A DNA stretch of 64,000 nt from Capronia americana (Eukaryota; Ascomycota; Eurotiomycetes; Chaetothyriales; Herpotrichiellaceae), in the NCBI GenBank assembly GCA_016110215.1, contig JADWQD010000013.1, positions 310,001 through 374,000 of the forward strand. Reading direction: 5' to 3'. Below are positions 33,639 to 44,552 of this stretch, piece after piece. The notes beneath the pieces are model-generated. The model had not been told where the DNA came from. It did no database searches and saw nothing but the letters and a program-made list of their open reading frames with translations. Made by a program: the position numbers and the translations under genes. The first letter of the stretch is position 1; each line of letters starts with the position of its first letter.

Positions 33639-36600
33639 TTACATCAAACTCGTCCGTCCACCAACCTCTCGGCCGCCCTGACCAGACGGCATCTCCCCGT
33701 TCCTCCCCACCACAAACTCCCTATATATGGCGGCCAAGCGCCTCCTCTCATCCGGCGAAATACTGCTCCTCGTGCTCGCGAGACTCTTCTCCACATGCAG
33801 CCAGGATATCACGACTTTCTCGTCCTTGGCGTCCGCGTCCGCATTTTCGTTGTCCTCGGCCGCTTCGCCATTAAGGCCCAGGCCCGTGCTCGGGCCCGAG
33901 CCCGACGTGCGGCGCGCAAAGGTGTTCCTCAGCGCCGCCTTTTCGCGTTTGCGCATCAGCTTCAGGTCGTCGAGTTTCGCCGCCACGGCGGCTTTGGATT
34001 CGGCGGCCGAGGCGCCCGTGCCGAGCGATTTCTTGGCCAGTGCGTCCTCCTCGGGCGAGTACAGAAACTGGATGAAATCGTGCTTGGACTGTGTGGCGTG
34101 CTTCTTGCGGCGCTTTCCGGGTCCCGTACCGTTGGGGAGGGAAGTGTCTTTGTTCTGAGCTGCGTGCGAGGTTGAGGATCCAGACGTCCTGTCGCCGAGC
34201 AGTTCGTGGATCGCTTCCAGATGCGCGTTGTACATCAGTGCCTGGAGATCCGCGCCACTGTAGCCCTCGGTGCGTTGCGCCACGCTCAGCAGCCGGTTCT
34301 CGACTTCGGGAGTCAGATGCAGTTTCGTGGTCACCGCCTTCAGGATGTCGAGCCGGTCGTTCATGTCCGGCATGTCGCAGAGGAGGGATTTGTCCAGTCG
34401 GCCCGGTCGGAGGAGTGCCGGGTCGATCAGATCCGGGCGCGAGGTCGCGGCCAGGACGTACACGCCGTCCAGCCCCTCAGCTCCGTCCATCTGTGTGAGC
34501 ATCTGATTGACTACCCGGTCGGTCACGCCCGTGGAATCGTGGCCCCTTTTCGGGGCGATGCTGTCGAACTCATCGAAGAACAGGACGCACGGCTTCGCTG
34601 CTTGGGCGCGTTCAAAGAGATCACGCACGCTTTTTTCCGAGGCGCCGATGTATTTGTTCAAGATCTCAGGGCCTTTGACGGAGATGAAGTTGAGGTTGCA
34701 TTCGCCGGCAACAGCGGAGGCGAGCAGCGTTTTGCCACACCCGGGGTAGCCGTAGAGGAGGAGGCCGGAGCGCAGGCGAAGGGGCGAGCGAGCGAAGATC
34801 GGGGCGTATTTTGTCGGGTAGAGCAGCGTTTCGAGGAGCGTGTTCCTGGTGCCGTGTAAGCCGCCGATCGATGAGAACGTGGTTGTCGAGTGTGTGAGTG
34901 TAACGTTGCGGAGGGATGAAGGAGTGAAGTTCCTCAGCGCTGCATCGAAGTCGGCCTTTGTTAGTGTGGGCTGGGTGTCGGAGGAGTCGTCGTTCGACGT
35001 GATCATGCGGGTGAGAGTTTCGTTGCGGGCGCGGGTGAGCAGGAGGACGATATCGGCGGGCATGTACCCGTCCGTCTTGCCTGCGATGTCGAGGAAGTCG
35101 AGGCTCGGGGAGACGCGGAAGCCTTCGCCTGGGGGGGACGAAGAGGAAGACGTCGGACGAGATGATGGATTGGACGGGTCCATCCAAGAATTTTCGGACA
35201 TGCTCTGCGCATCGCTTGGGGTTTTGGCGTGCTTGTGGTGCGGTTGGCAAGAGCCATCGCTCGTCAATGATGCCAGAATATCTCGTCGGATCTCTTTCGT
35301 GGGAGCTTTTATCGAGATGATGTCGCCCACGATGTGTCCTCCAATGATTATACTGTTGAGTGAGTCCTTTGACTGCGCGGTCGCCAGTAAAGCGACGCCA
35401 GAATGGATGCTGCAGTACTGACGAACAATAGCACACAGCACTTCGGTGATTTGTCGACTCCTCGCGTTGTCATTGCCAACTTCCAATTCGGTCTCGCTGG
35501 GACATATCTTGTCTAGGTCGTCAAGCACGACCACTGACTGCCCGCCGAGCCTGGCACACCAAGACGCTGACATGAAGAGCCGTGTCAAGGTCTCTTTCAC
35601 CGTCGATACTCGAGTCTCATCCGTTACGAGCTTCTGGCAGTCGAAGAAAGTCACATTGAAGACATAGTCCTCTCGTAGCCTCTGTGATATGCAATGAGCG
35701 AGCGACGTCTTTCCCGCGCCGACGCCACCAGTCAGCAGAACCGAAGAGCACAACGTCAGATTAGACATGCATTGCTTCAGAATCCCGTCGGCGCCCACCA
35801 ATGTAGGTAGTTTTGTCGGAATGCCGTGGGCGAAGGTTGGGAACAAGGTCGTCAGCTCAACTGGCCGGGCAACTTCGGCTTTGACCTCAAACTCGTGGTC
35901 CTGCTCTTGTGCGACTACCCACAGAAGCTTATTGTCTGGATCTTCGTCTACCTCTGCTGGGCGTTTGAATCGCAAGATACCCCCATCAAATGACGCCGTA
36001 GACGACGAGTCGCCGGACGCCGGAAGGATCATTCCATCGGTGAGAGGGCCAGCCAGTAGATCGTCATCTCCAGCAAAGGTCAGTCGTAACTTGTCCGCCA
36101 GAGCTCGCTTGGCTGCTTGCGAGTCTCCGCCGAATTGAAGGCCGTCTCTTTTTTTTGAATTCAGAGGCAAGAAAGGGTAGAACTGGAACTTCTTGATCGA
36201 ATAGCGAGGTAATGGCGGGCTTGCACCCTGGATTCGGACAATCACCCCCACCAGTCCCTCAGCACCAAGCATTTTGCAGAGGGACGAGGACAGCACTGCA
36301 TGGTTGCCATCTACTGGAGTCGGCCAAGGCAAAAGTTGAGCGACAATCTTGGAGGCAGGTCTCCCCACTTCACTGCCTTCTTCTTCCTTCAGTCGGTTGA
36401 GCTGAGCAGTGTCCAGTTGGGCCCGCATGCCGTCGGGTTTGACGATGGTTATATTCACCCACGTGGTTGCTTTCAGGCTTTCTGACTCGACCACGTCACG
36501 ACCAACCCAGACGCATAGCTGGTTACTCCGTGCTGCGTTGGAAGCATCATCGAAGAAGCTGTCCGCCACTGAGCGATCGATGGCGCGCATGAACAGGGCA

Positions 36601-37430
36601 GGTCTCACGGGTGTTGCTTTGCGAGCCGAGCTGATGCCGCTTTTGCCACTCCGTCTGCTTGCTGTACTTCTCGCATCTCTTCTGTCGCTTCTGTTAGACT
36701 TGGGTCGGGTCTTGGGCGCCACAATAACTTCGGCGTCCGGAGCAATTTTGGCGAAAGGGATGGTGTTTGGAATTGGCGGGACCAAAGAGGTGACGATGAT
36801 GTTAGCTGTTGATGTTGGTGATAGATGTAACGTCAAAGGGTGGGCGTTTTCTGTTTGGGAGGTAGCTTTACTGGTATATGCAGGATTCGGGAGCGCGCGA
36901 ATTTGAGATAACAGGTTGAGCTCGAGGAATGTGGCATGAAGCTCGATGACCTCCCAGTCAGCAGGCGTCAACGGTTCGATATTGACACTGTGAGCGACAG
37001 GCGGGTCGAGGTGAATCAGGACTCCGATCTTCTGGCCTTCAGCCAGCCCGAGCAGTTTGGCGAATGTTGCATCGATCTCAATAGTCTGAACATCCTGCTC
37101 CCTGCTTCCTGGCCTGGCCCGGTCATTGTTCAGGAGAGACGCTGGCCTCGTCCGACTGGGCATTCCAGTCCAACCGACGTACGCCGATCGTTGAAACCCG
37201 GCAGCGTTGCCGCTCGACACAGCCCCAGATGAAAGAGTTTGAGATCGGTATTGCAGTTCGACCACCACATTTTGAGCTGGCTGAATGGGAATGAGCACAG
37301 GCGATGATCAAGGCGACGGCCAACTTACGATGTTCGTGTTGCTGATCAACGCAATCAATCCTGGAGGAAGGTTGACCAAGCAATTCTGAAGGGAGGTCAA
37401 CGCGACCTCAGCTCGCACAGGAGGAGCCAT
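33639..37430 (-). CDS. PEX1: Peroxin 1, AAA ATPase of the peroxisomal exportomer
   Basis: Two exons (37430-37329 and 37280-33639) encode about 1247 aa. Exon 1 gives MAPPVRAEVALTSLQNCLVN, then the double-psi N-domain that continues in exon 2. D1 has Walker A GGVGAGKTSLAH (about residue 549) and a VVVLDDLDKICP Walker B. D2, the active ring, has GYPGCGKTLLASAVAGE (about residue 875), Walker B CVLFFDEFDSIAP, the second region of homology MDGAEGLDGVYVLAATSRPD and the arginine finger DPALLRPGRLDKSLL. With Pex6 it extracts ubiquitinated Pex5 from the peroxisome membrane. The linker contains Ser/Pro-rich insertions. The last 150 residues are variable and basic. Divergent with MCM7 across 376 bases. 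Confidence 0.95.
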
Positions 37431-37806
37431 GTTTGTCTGCTCTGGGCGTCTACCACGGCGTCGAATATGGGTCCGATATAGAGAATGGCAAGGACTCTCC
37501 TCTAGCTGTCCGTCGAGCATCGTCCTTCGCACACGCCGAATTCGGCCATTGTCGGAACCTCGGCTTGAATCACGTGCGGGGCAAACATGCAGCATAGCAC
37601 CAATACTTCGCAGCAGCAACTCTGCCTAATCTGGTCCATATGGCTCGCCCTACCATTTTCCGCCATTGACGCGTTGGTTTCGCGACACGACGCGTTGCTG
37701 AGCATGCAAGACCCAGCCAGCCCCTTGTACCTCGTATAGTTCTTTCAGTCGCAACCGCCGTTGCAGCAACAGCATCTCCTCCACCTTTCCACCACTAGAC
37801 AGCACC
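37431..37806. promoter_or_regulatory. Divergent promoter PEX1 / MCM7 with MCB cluster
   Basis: This 376-base interval separates two start codons. Two perfect MluI cell-cycle boxes, ACGCGT, lie at 37669-37674 and 37690-37695. A TTTCGCG E2F/SCB-like heptamer lies between them at 37678-37684. They are 112-138 bp upstream of the MCM7 ATG, the spacing and sequence expected for MBF-driven G1/S transcription of licensing genes. A pyrimidine-rich stretch with cytosine runs immediately precedes the ATG. The region proximal to PEX1 has no recognised site. Confidence 0.6.
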
Positions 37807-40417
37807 ATGGCGCTCCTCCAGTACAAGGCGATCGCCGACTACGAGAAACAATTAGACGCATTCCAATCCTTTCTGGAGAAATTTGAAACCTCCAAGACCT
37901 CCACGGACGCAACTGCTGAAGCAATTGACGGCCTCCACCTCGATGGCGACCACACCAGTGACGAATATGACTTTATGGATGATGTCGCAGACGACGATCG
38001 CGCGGGATCACGGCGGCGTCCGAAGCGGAAGTATATGGATATGTTGCAGGAGGTGGCAGATCGAGAGCGCCAGAACATCGTGGTAGAGCTGGATGATCTG
38101 AACGAGGTGCGCGAATGCTCCGCCGCGTGGGAAAGACTAGCTGATGACCGGGGCACAGTTTGAAGAGTCGCTAGGCGACGAAGTACATCTGAGACTTGTC
38201 GAGTCGGTTATGAACAACACCAAGCACTACGTCAACCTGTTTTCAGAGGCTGTAGACAAGATCATGCCTCAACCGAGCAGAGAGATCTCGTACGTCGTGT
38301 CGCCAGCTGTGGCGGGTTTCCGAACTGACGCGACTCCAGATTCAAAGATGATGTGCTCGATATCATCATGGCTCAGCGAGCAAAGCGCAACGAAACCGTG
38401 GCTTCTGCCGCTGAAGCTGATGCTGAAGCTGCGGCACCTGTCTCGACGTTTCCAGCAGAATTAACTAGGAGATATACGCTGAATTTTAAACCCATCACGC
38501 CTAGCGGAACCGATGCTGGCAAGAAAACGTTGGCGGTCCGACAAGTGCGTGGAGAGCACCTTGGCCACCTAATCACCGTGCGAGGCATCACCACGAGGGT
38601 ATCCGACGTCAAGCCCAGCATCCGAATCCAAGCTTACACATGCGATCGCTGTGGCAGCGAAATCTTCCAACCCGTCTCGGCAAAACAATTCACACCACTA
38701 CAGATGTGTCCGTCAGAGGAGTGCAAACAGAATGACTCCAAGGGTCAGTTGTTTCCCTCGACGCGCGCCTCCAAGTTCCTGCCCTTCCAAGAGGTCAAGA
38801 TCCAGGAAATGGCAGATCAGGTCCCAGTGGGTCACATTCCGAGGACGTTGACAGTGCACTGCAATGGTAGCCTTGCACGTCAAATGAACCCGGGTGATGT
38901 TGTCGATATCGACGGCATCTTCCTGCCCACCCCATATACCGGCTTCAGGGCCATTCGAGCCGGTCTGTTGACGGATACCTATCTCGAAGCACAGCATATC
39001 ACGCAACACAAGAAAGCGTACCAAGATCTGAAGACCGACCCTCGGATCATTCGAAAGATCGAGTCTTTCAAGGCGTCGGGACACATGTACGAATACCTAG
39101 CTCGATCAATCGCTCCCGAAATCTACGGCCACCTCGATGTCAAGAAGGCCCTACTTCTGCTGCTCATCGGTGGCGTGACAAAGGAGATGGGCGACGGTAT
39201 GCGGATCCGTGGAGACATCAACGTCTGCCTCATGGGCGACCCCGGTGTCGCCAAATCCCAGCTTCTCAAGTACATCACGAAAGTGGCGCCCCGTGGTGTC
39301 TACACAACCGGGCGCGGATCTAGCGGTGTTGGTCTGACAGCAGCGGTGATGCGCGACCCCGTCACAGATGAAATGGTGCTCGAAGGCGGTGCCCTCGTGC
39401 TCGCCGACAACGGAATCTGCTGCATCGACGAATTCGACAAGATGGACGACGGCGACAGGACAGCCATCCACGAAGTCATGGAACAACAGACCATCTCGAT
39501 CAGTAAAGCCGGGATCAGCACCACACTGAACGCGCGCACGTCAATCCTCGCCGCGGCGAATCCGCTCTACGGGCGCTACAACCCGCGTATATCTCCAGTC
39601 GACAACATCAACCTCCCCGCGGCGCTGCTCTCCAGATTCGACATCCTCTTCCTCATCCTCGACACGCCCTCGCGTGAAGGCGACGAGGAGCTCGCTCAGC
39701 ACGTCTGTTACGTCCACATGCACAACCGACACCCGGAGCGCGAGGGCGAAGGGGTCGTCTTCTCCCCACACGAAGTGAGGCAGTATATCGCCCAGGCACG
39801 CACGTTCCGACCGAACGTCCCCAAGGCTGTGAGCGAGTACATGGTGGGCGCGTACGTGCGGATGCGACAACAGCAGAAACGCGAGGAAGGGAGCAAGAAG
39901 CAGTTCACGCACATCTCGCCGAGAACGCTGCTGGGCGTGTTGCGTCTCTCGCAGGCTCTGGCACGATTACGATTTAGCACCGAGGTTGTCAACGAGGATG
40001 TGGACGAGGCGTTGCGGTTGATTGAAGTGTCCAAGGCAAGTCTGTACACCGATCAGCACAGCCACGGCGACCAGACGGTCTCTTCGAGGATATACGACCT
40101 GATCCGGGGCATGAGGGAGTCGGGTGCTGCGAGTGTGGGTAGTGGTGCGAGAGGAGAGTTGAGTCTCCCTAGAGTGACGGAGCTGGTTACTGCGCGGGGA
40201 TTCACGAGTGAGCAGTTTCACCGGACTATCGAGGAGTACGAGTTGCTGGATGTGAGTGACTTCCTCCTTCTTTCTGTGCAGCGTGTACTAATGTAGCAAA
40301 CAGGTCTGGCAAGTCGCCAACAACGGCACCCGGCTGGTCTGGATCGAGGCTGGCGACAGCGACGCCGACAACGATGAGCTCATGGGTGAAGGCCAAGGCG
40401 AGGACGAGGACGAGTGA
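37807..40417 (+). CDS. MCM7: DNA replication licensing factor MCM7
   Basis: Four exons (37807-38106, 38159-38289, 38340-40251, 40304-40417) encode about 818 aa. The zinc ribbon is CDRCGSEIFQP to CPSEEC. The MCM AAA+ core has Walker A GDPGVAKSQLLKYI (about residue 443), Walker B ICCIDEFDKMDD, and the arginine-finger motif LPAALLSRFDILFLI. These plus the N-terminal YKAIADYEKQLDAFQSFLEK, the MLQEVADRERQNIVVELDDL segment and the winged-helix C-terminus (LPRVTELVTARGF) specify the MCM7 paralogue. It is one of six subunits of the replicative helicase loaded at origins. The acidic end GEGQGEDEDE is common. The promoter carries MCB boxes. Every junction keeps frame and length matches the family. Confidence 0.96.
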
Positions 40418-41460
40418 TGGGTTGGCTTTGAGTACCAAGTCTTGGGTTTGGGTGGATCATTCTTGCGCAACGATGCACGGCGTTGTCCAGGCGCGCATCA
40501 AACTGAGAAGGCTTCTCATGCAGGTCAGTGGGTTATGCTTCGCAAACGGTGGACGACTTGAACATGTTCTTTCAGCTCGCACGGCCTTGTACGTTTCGTA
40601 GCATCGAGGATTGCCTATCCACTCCGTACGCGATGTCAGGAATCTGGATGGTGAAAGACTACCTCGTACAGGATCAAGTCAGGAAAACAGCAATGGCTAC
40701 GCTCAATGTGATTGAGTGCTTTTTTCGCCGAATGTAATTTTGTCGACAAACCCGATGAAAATAATCAAGAGGGCGAAGACCCAACGCACTGGCGCAATGG
40801 GGAGTTTGTCTATTTGTCGCGTGCTATGAATAGGCAGGGCAGAGGTAAGCCGTCTACAGACACGGATTTTGGCCCCGAACAGGCACGCGACCTGAGCCCG
40901 GGGTGACACCACGATGGTGAGACTCTGGGTGGAAGGAGATGTGGAGATGTATCTACTTAGCTAGACAAGCACAATAAGACTTATGCAAGCAATACTAGGC
41001 TGTCTTTAGGGCTGGCTGCATGTTTCCCGCCGAGGGCCTCAGCCATGCATGACTCAGACGCGCATCTGAGCACATCGTATTGAGAAAGAATCACGGTGTA
41101 ATTGGGACGAGAGGCGGGCTCCTTGCGCCGCGCGACTTCGGCGTCCGTACTAGGCGTCGGGGATGACATGACCACGAGCGAGACCAGTTCAGTCCAGCAG
41201 GCACGTCTGCTTATTTTAGACGGAATGGACCCGACTCGTGGGTGGGCCAGCATGAAGACGAGAGAGGACGGCGATGATGTTCACAGAGAGCTATATATCT
41301 TCGTCGACCCCAGATCTGCACGAATTAAGATCCACTCACTCACCCACTCCCTCCCTCACCTACCCACCGACTCACTGACTCACTGACTGCTTGATCAGCG
41401 ATACCGCAGAGACGAAGGCGACCTTGACACCGTCCAGAGGAAGAGAAGGTATCCAACACC
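40418..41460. other. Spacer between MCM7 and the His-rich gene, including its leader
   Basis: No additional gene is supported in 1.04 kb. The downstream part holds a TATATAT box at 41293-41299, 160 bases before the next ATG, and a CACTCACTCACC/CTGACTCACTGACT tract at about 41333-41391, so it reads as a promoter and 5' leader. Confidence 0.55.
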
Positions 41461-42339
41461 ATGTCGAGCCATCATACGCCGTCTCATGGGTCGACCCATG
41501 GGTCAACTTCGCAACACCACGCTCCCATCAGACCTGCCAACCCGCAGAGCGAGGCCGATCAAATCAGACACAACTGGCAGCAGGCCAACCCTGAGCACGT
41601 CGGCACCGGCAATCATCCAGCACAAGCGCCAGCTGCTGCTCATCATCCACCGGCGCAGCACCATGCAGCACCCGCACCGCAACACCCACCGGCGCCTCAG
41701 CATACACCGACCTCTTCCATCCACGGTAGTAGTCATCCCAGCTCGACACACGGCGGTCAACCCTCGTCCAACGGGGGGATCTACGAACAGGACTTCCCAA
41801 CGCCCACCACGAACCCGAGTTATCCGCCTTCATCCATGTTCTCCCGCCCAGATACTCATTCATCCTATACGACTCCGTCCACGCACTCGAGCGCTCCCAC
41901 CGATTCGGACGTCAGCTGGGGGAACTTACATGGCGATGTCGACGATGATCCGTATCATGGCTCGGACGTGTATGCAGACTCCGACATCATACCGTCACAT
42001 GGTATGCATCCCACCGCCGGCGGGAGTCACTTCCCGGGGGCATACGGAGACCATAATACTGCGGCACAGCCAGCAGCGGGAGGAAGCCATTTTCCAGGAG
42101 CATATGGCGACCATGACACGACCGCCGCGGCCCATCATGGGATGGATGAAGAAGAAGAGGAAGACGGCCATGGCGGATATGACCATGGACCGCAGCATGG
42201 CGACAGCTTCCTAGACATGGGCGCAGAGCACGAACCACAACATGGCGACAGCTTCCTAGACATGGACGAAGAGCACCCGGACAACTTCTTGGACATGGAT
42301 GAAGAGCATCCGGATAACTTCTTGGAGATGCATCATTAG
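41461..42339 (+). CDS. His-rich repeat protein with an acidic DxFLDM tail, unknown function
   Basis: A single-exon ORF of 292 aa with no recognised domain. Residues 1-110 are Ser, Pro, Gln, Ala and His rich, full of HH pairs and short HHPPAQHH-type runs. The middle has a GGNL/DVDDDPYHGSDVYADSD segment. At residues 186-198 and 206-218 an identical 13-mer, AGGSHFPGAYGDH, occurs twice. An MDEEEEEDGHGG stretch follows, then four copies of (D)-(S/N)-F-L-(D/E)-M at about 248-253, 263-268, 274-279 and 285-290. The last two copies sit in DEEHP-DNFL repeats and the chain ends MHH. The protein is predicted intrinsically disordered and, by histidine content, could bind metal ions. There is no signal peptide, so it is probably cytosolic or nuclear. 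The reading frame is supported by silent divergence between its repeats. An overlapping +1 frame of 242 codons is a shadow. Confidence 0.75.
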   Translation: MSSHHTPSHGSTHGSTSQHHAPIRPANPQSEADQIRHNWQQANPEHVGTGNHPAQAPAAAHHPPAQHHAAPAPQHPPAPQHTPTSSIHGSSHPSSTHGGQPSSNGGIYEQDFPTPTTNPSYPPSSMFSRPDTHSSYTTPSTHSSAPTDSDVSWGNLHGDVDDDPYHGSDVYADSDIIPSHGMHPTAGGSHFPGAYGDHNTAAQPAAGGSHFPGAYGDHDTTAAAHHGMDEEEEEDGHGGYDHGPQHGDSFLDMGAEHEPQHGDSFLDMDEEHPDNFLDMDEEHPDNFLEMHH

Positions 42340-43349
42340 CGAGGAAGAAGACCCGGGGGTGAGATATAAGTTAGCGGCACCATCGAGATGGCCGGATTTG
42401 CTTTTAGTCAAGGTCTTGAATGGCCGCAAGCGCGAGGGCGAGGCAGAAGAGCAGGCGTTGCTGGAAGGGGAAGCGGCGGAAGCTCTTGGAGTGAGGATCG
42501 TGACCATAGGGAACAACATTGGCGTCCTTGGCTCACCATCCATCAGTGCATTCATCCTGTCGTGTTCCAATTGCTATAAGACGAGACCCTTTGAAGCGGG
42601 ACGCCTGGTCAGCCTGACGAGGGAAGGCACAAATTGTCATCACGGAAGGATGGACTTCAGAAGTCCAAGTCCAAGTCGATTCGATCAGATGGTCATGTGG
42701 AGAGGGGGGCGGCGACATCTTTTATCTTGGTCTACAGAACTGATACCCAAGACCGGCTACTGATCCTGTACCCCGAGGCCACCAAACCAGTTTATCAAAG
42801 GATGCTTTTGCACAGTACGTTCCTGGCTTAGTGTCTGTCGTTGTGGTCTCACCCTTGACGTTTGTGATCCTCTCGCACACTCCTGTCCTGCCCTGCCCTG
42901 CCCGGATTGTACCGCAAAATTCTCTTCCCCGCCTCGGGTCGAGGACACCTAGGTAGGCGTTGGCTTGACCTTCCCGGAGTCATGGCACACAACCGTTTAC
43001 TGTGTTTACCCGAGGTTCTTACAAGGTTAGAACTCCAATCGTGGGGCTTGTCTGCGCGATGGAGCAATATGGTACCCCGCCTGCTCTCCAGACATTCGGG
43101 GATGCAGGGGGGGTCCCATACGTGTGCACAAGAGAGAGAGAGCTAGGTTGAGAGGGTTTACACGAGCTCTGTTGGACCATGGAACACATCGGAAATCGTC
43201 TTGCGGTCCCGTTACTTAAAGTCTGGGACCTTCCTCTGGCCGGCGGCCCCTGTCCCCCCCTCCTGAGAGCACCCGGTCTTTCGTATTGTCACCTGCATTC
43301 TCCTCGTAGTTAATCGAACGTGAACCGATCATCATCATCATCATCGACA
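42340..43349. other. Spacer between His-rich gene and cyclase-like gene
   Basis: 1.01 kb with no recognised gene. An ATCATCATC run (about 43328-43345) lies directly before the cyclase-like ATG. A short ATATAA-type sequence is near 42361. Otherwise nothing is seen. Confidence 0.55.
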
Positions 43350-44552
43350 ATGGCGGACTATTCTAACCTCCCAGACTTCGACTCTCTGCCCAAGGTGGAG
43401 GGCATGCCTCAGGGCTGCGCGTGGGGCCTCTTCGACAAGGACGGCAAAAAGGACCATCTCGGCTGCCTGAACCTGCTCACGCCCAAGGTGGTCCAAGAGG
43501 CGTTCAAAGAAGCGCGCGACGGCGTGTCCGTGTCGCTCAACTGGCCGATCGGCGCGATCAAGAAGCCCGGCTTCGCGAGGAAGGGCCTGGAACACAAAGT
43601 GCTGTCCTTCAAGGAAGGCCCCTTCGACCTGCACGGCTTCGACGACGAACTCGAGTTCAACACGCAGTGTTCCTCGCAATGGGACAGTCTGGTGCATTTT
43701 GCTCACCAGCCCACGGGCACGGGCTACAACGGCGCGAAACCGACGCGCGAACAACTGATCCAAGAGTTCGGCAACGTCGACATCGACAAGGCCCTGCCCA
43801 CGCTGAACCACTGGCACGACCGCGGCGGGCTGGTCGGCCGCGGCGTCCTGCTCGACTACCGCGCCTACGCCCAGGCCAAGGGCATCACGTACGACTGCTT
43901 CTCCTCGCACGCCATCTCGGTGCAGGACCTCGAGGCCGTGGCCAAGCACCAAGGCACCGAGCTCCGACACGGCGACATCCTCATCGTGCGGTCCGGCTTC
44001 ACCGAGGACCTAGGCGCAGCGAACGCGGAGGAGCAGGAACGCCTGCTCGGCACGCACAGGGCCGTGGGCGTCAAGGGTGTCAAGGAATCGGCCAAGTGGA
44101 TCTGGAACCACCATTTTGCCGCCGTCGCGGGCGACGCCATTGCCTTTGAGCAGCTCCCGCCCATCCTCGAGGACGAAGGGGGCAAGGAGGGTGGCATCGG
44201 AGATCTCGGTAAGTTAGAGAGAGCACTATCCTATTGGCATCGCAGCACATCAGCGAAGGAAAGCGACGTACGAGTGGCAATGAACAAAAGGACCGGGGAC
44301 GGCCACGGCTACGGGCATATGTCTTTTTTTCTTTTCACTTTGTCTGACTCTTGTGACTAATAAACACGTTTCACAGTCCTCCATCAATACTTCCTCTCTC
44401 TTTTCGGCCTCAACATCGGCGAACTCTGGGACCTCAAAGCCCTAGGCGAGCACTGCAAGAAGATCGGCCGGTATTCGTTCCTGCTCACGAGCGTGCCGCT
44501 CAACGTCCCCGGCGGCGTCGGAAGCCCGCCCAACGCTCTGGCCATCTTTTAG
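43350..44552 (+). CDS. Cyclase-like hydrolase family protein (PF04199 type)
   Basis: Two exons (43350-44208 and 44377-44552) encode about 344 aa. The chain starts MADYSNLPDFDSLPKVEGMP; upstream in-frame sequence is a non-ATG continuation. Family blocks are present: LGCLNLLTPKVVQEA, VSLNWPIGAIKKPGF, NTQCSSQWDSLVHFAHQ, HRGG-type GRGVLLDYRAYAQAKGI, ELRHGDILIVRSGFTEDL and VAGDAIAFEQLPP. This is the fungal branch of the putative cyclase/kynurenine formamidase-like fold. The bacterial metal signature HxGTHxDxPxH is reduced here to SSQWDSLVH, so metal ligation and chemistry may differ. The reaction and substrate are not known for this branch. The codons are strongly GC3-biased. The single intron contains AT-rich sequence and restores VLHQYFLSLFGLNIGELWDL. 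Confidence 0.85.

Noticed and set aside
41486..42214. 242-codon overlapping frame in the His-rich gene
   Set aside because: Composition (Arg, Ser, Thr) comes from shifting a His-rich frame, and silent-site divergence supports the other frame.
43421..44149. 242-codon shifted frame and the antisense 209-codon frame (43341-43970)
   Set aside because: Shadows of the GC3-rich cyclase-like exon.
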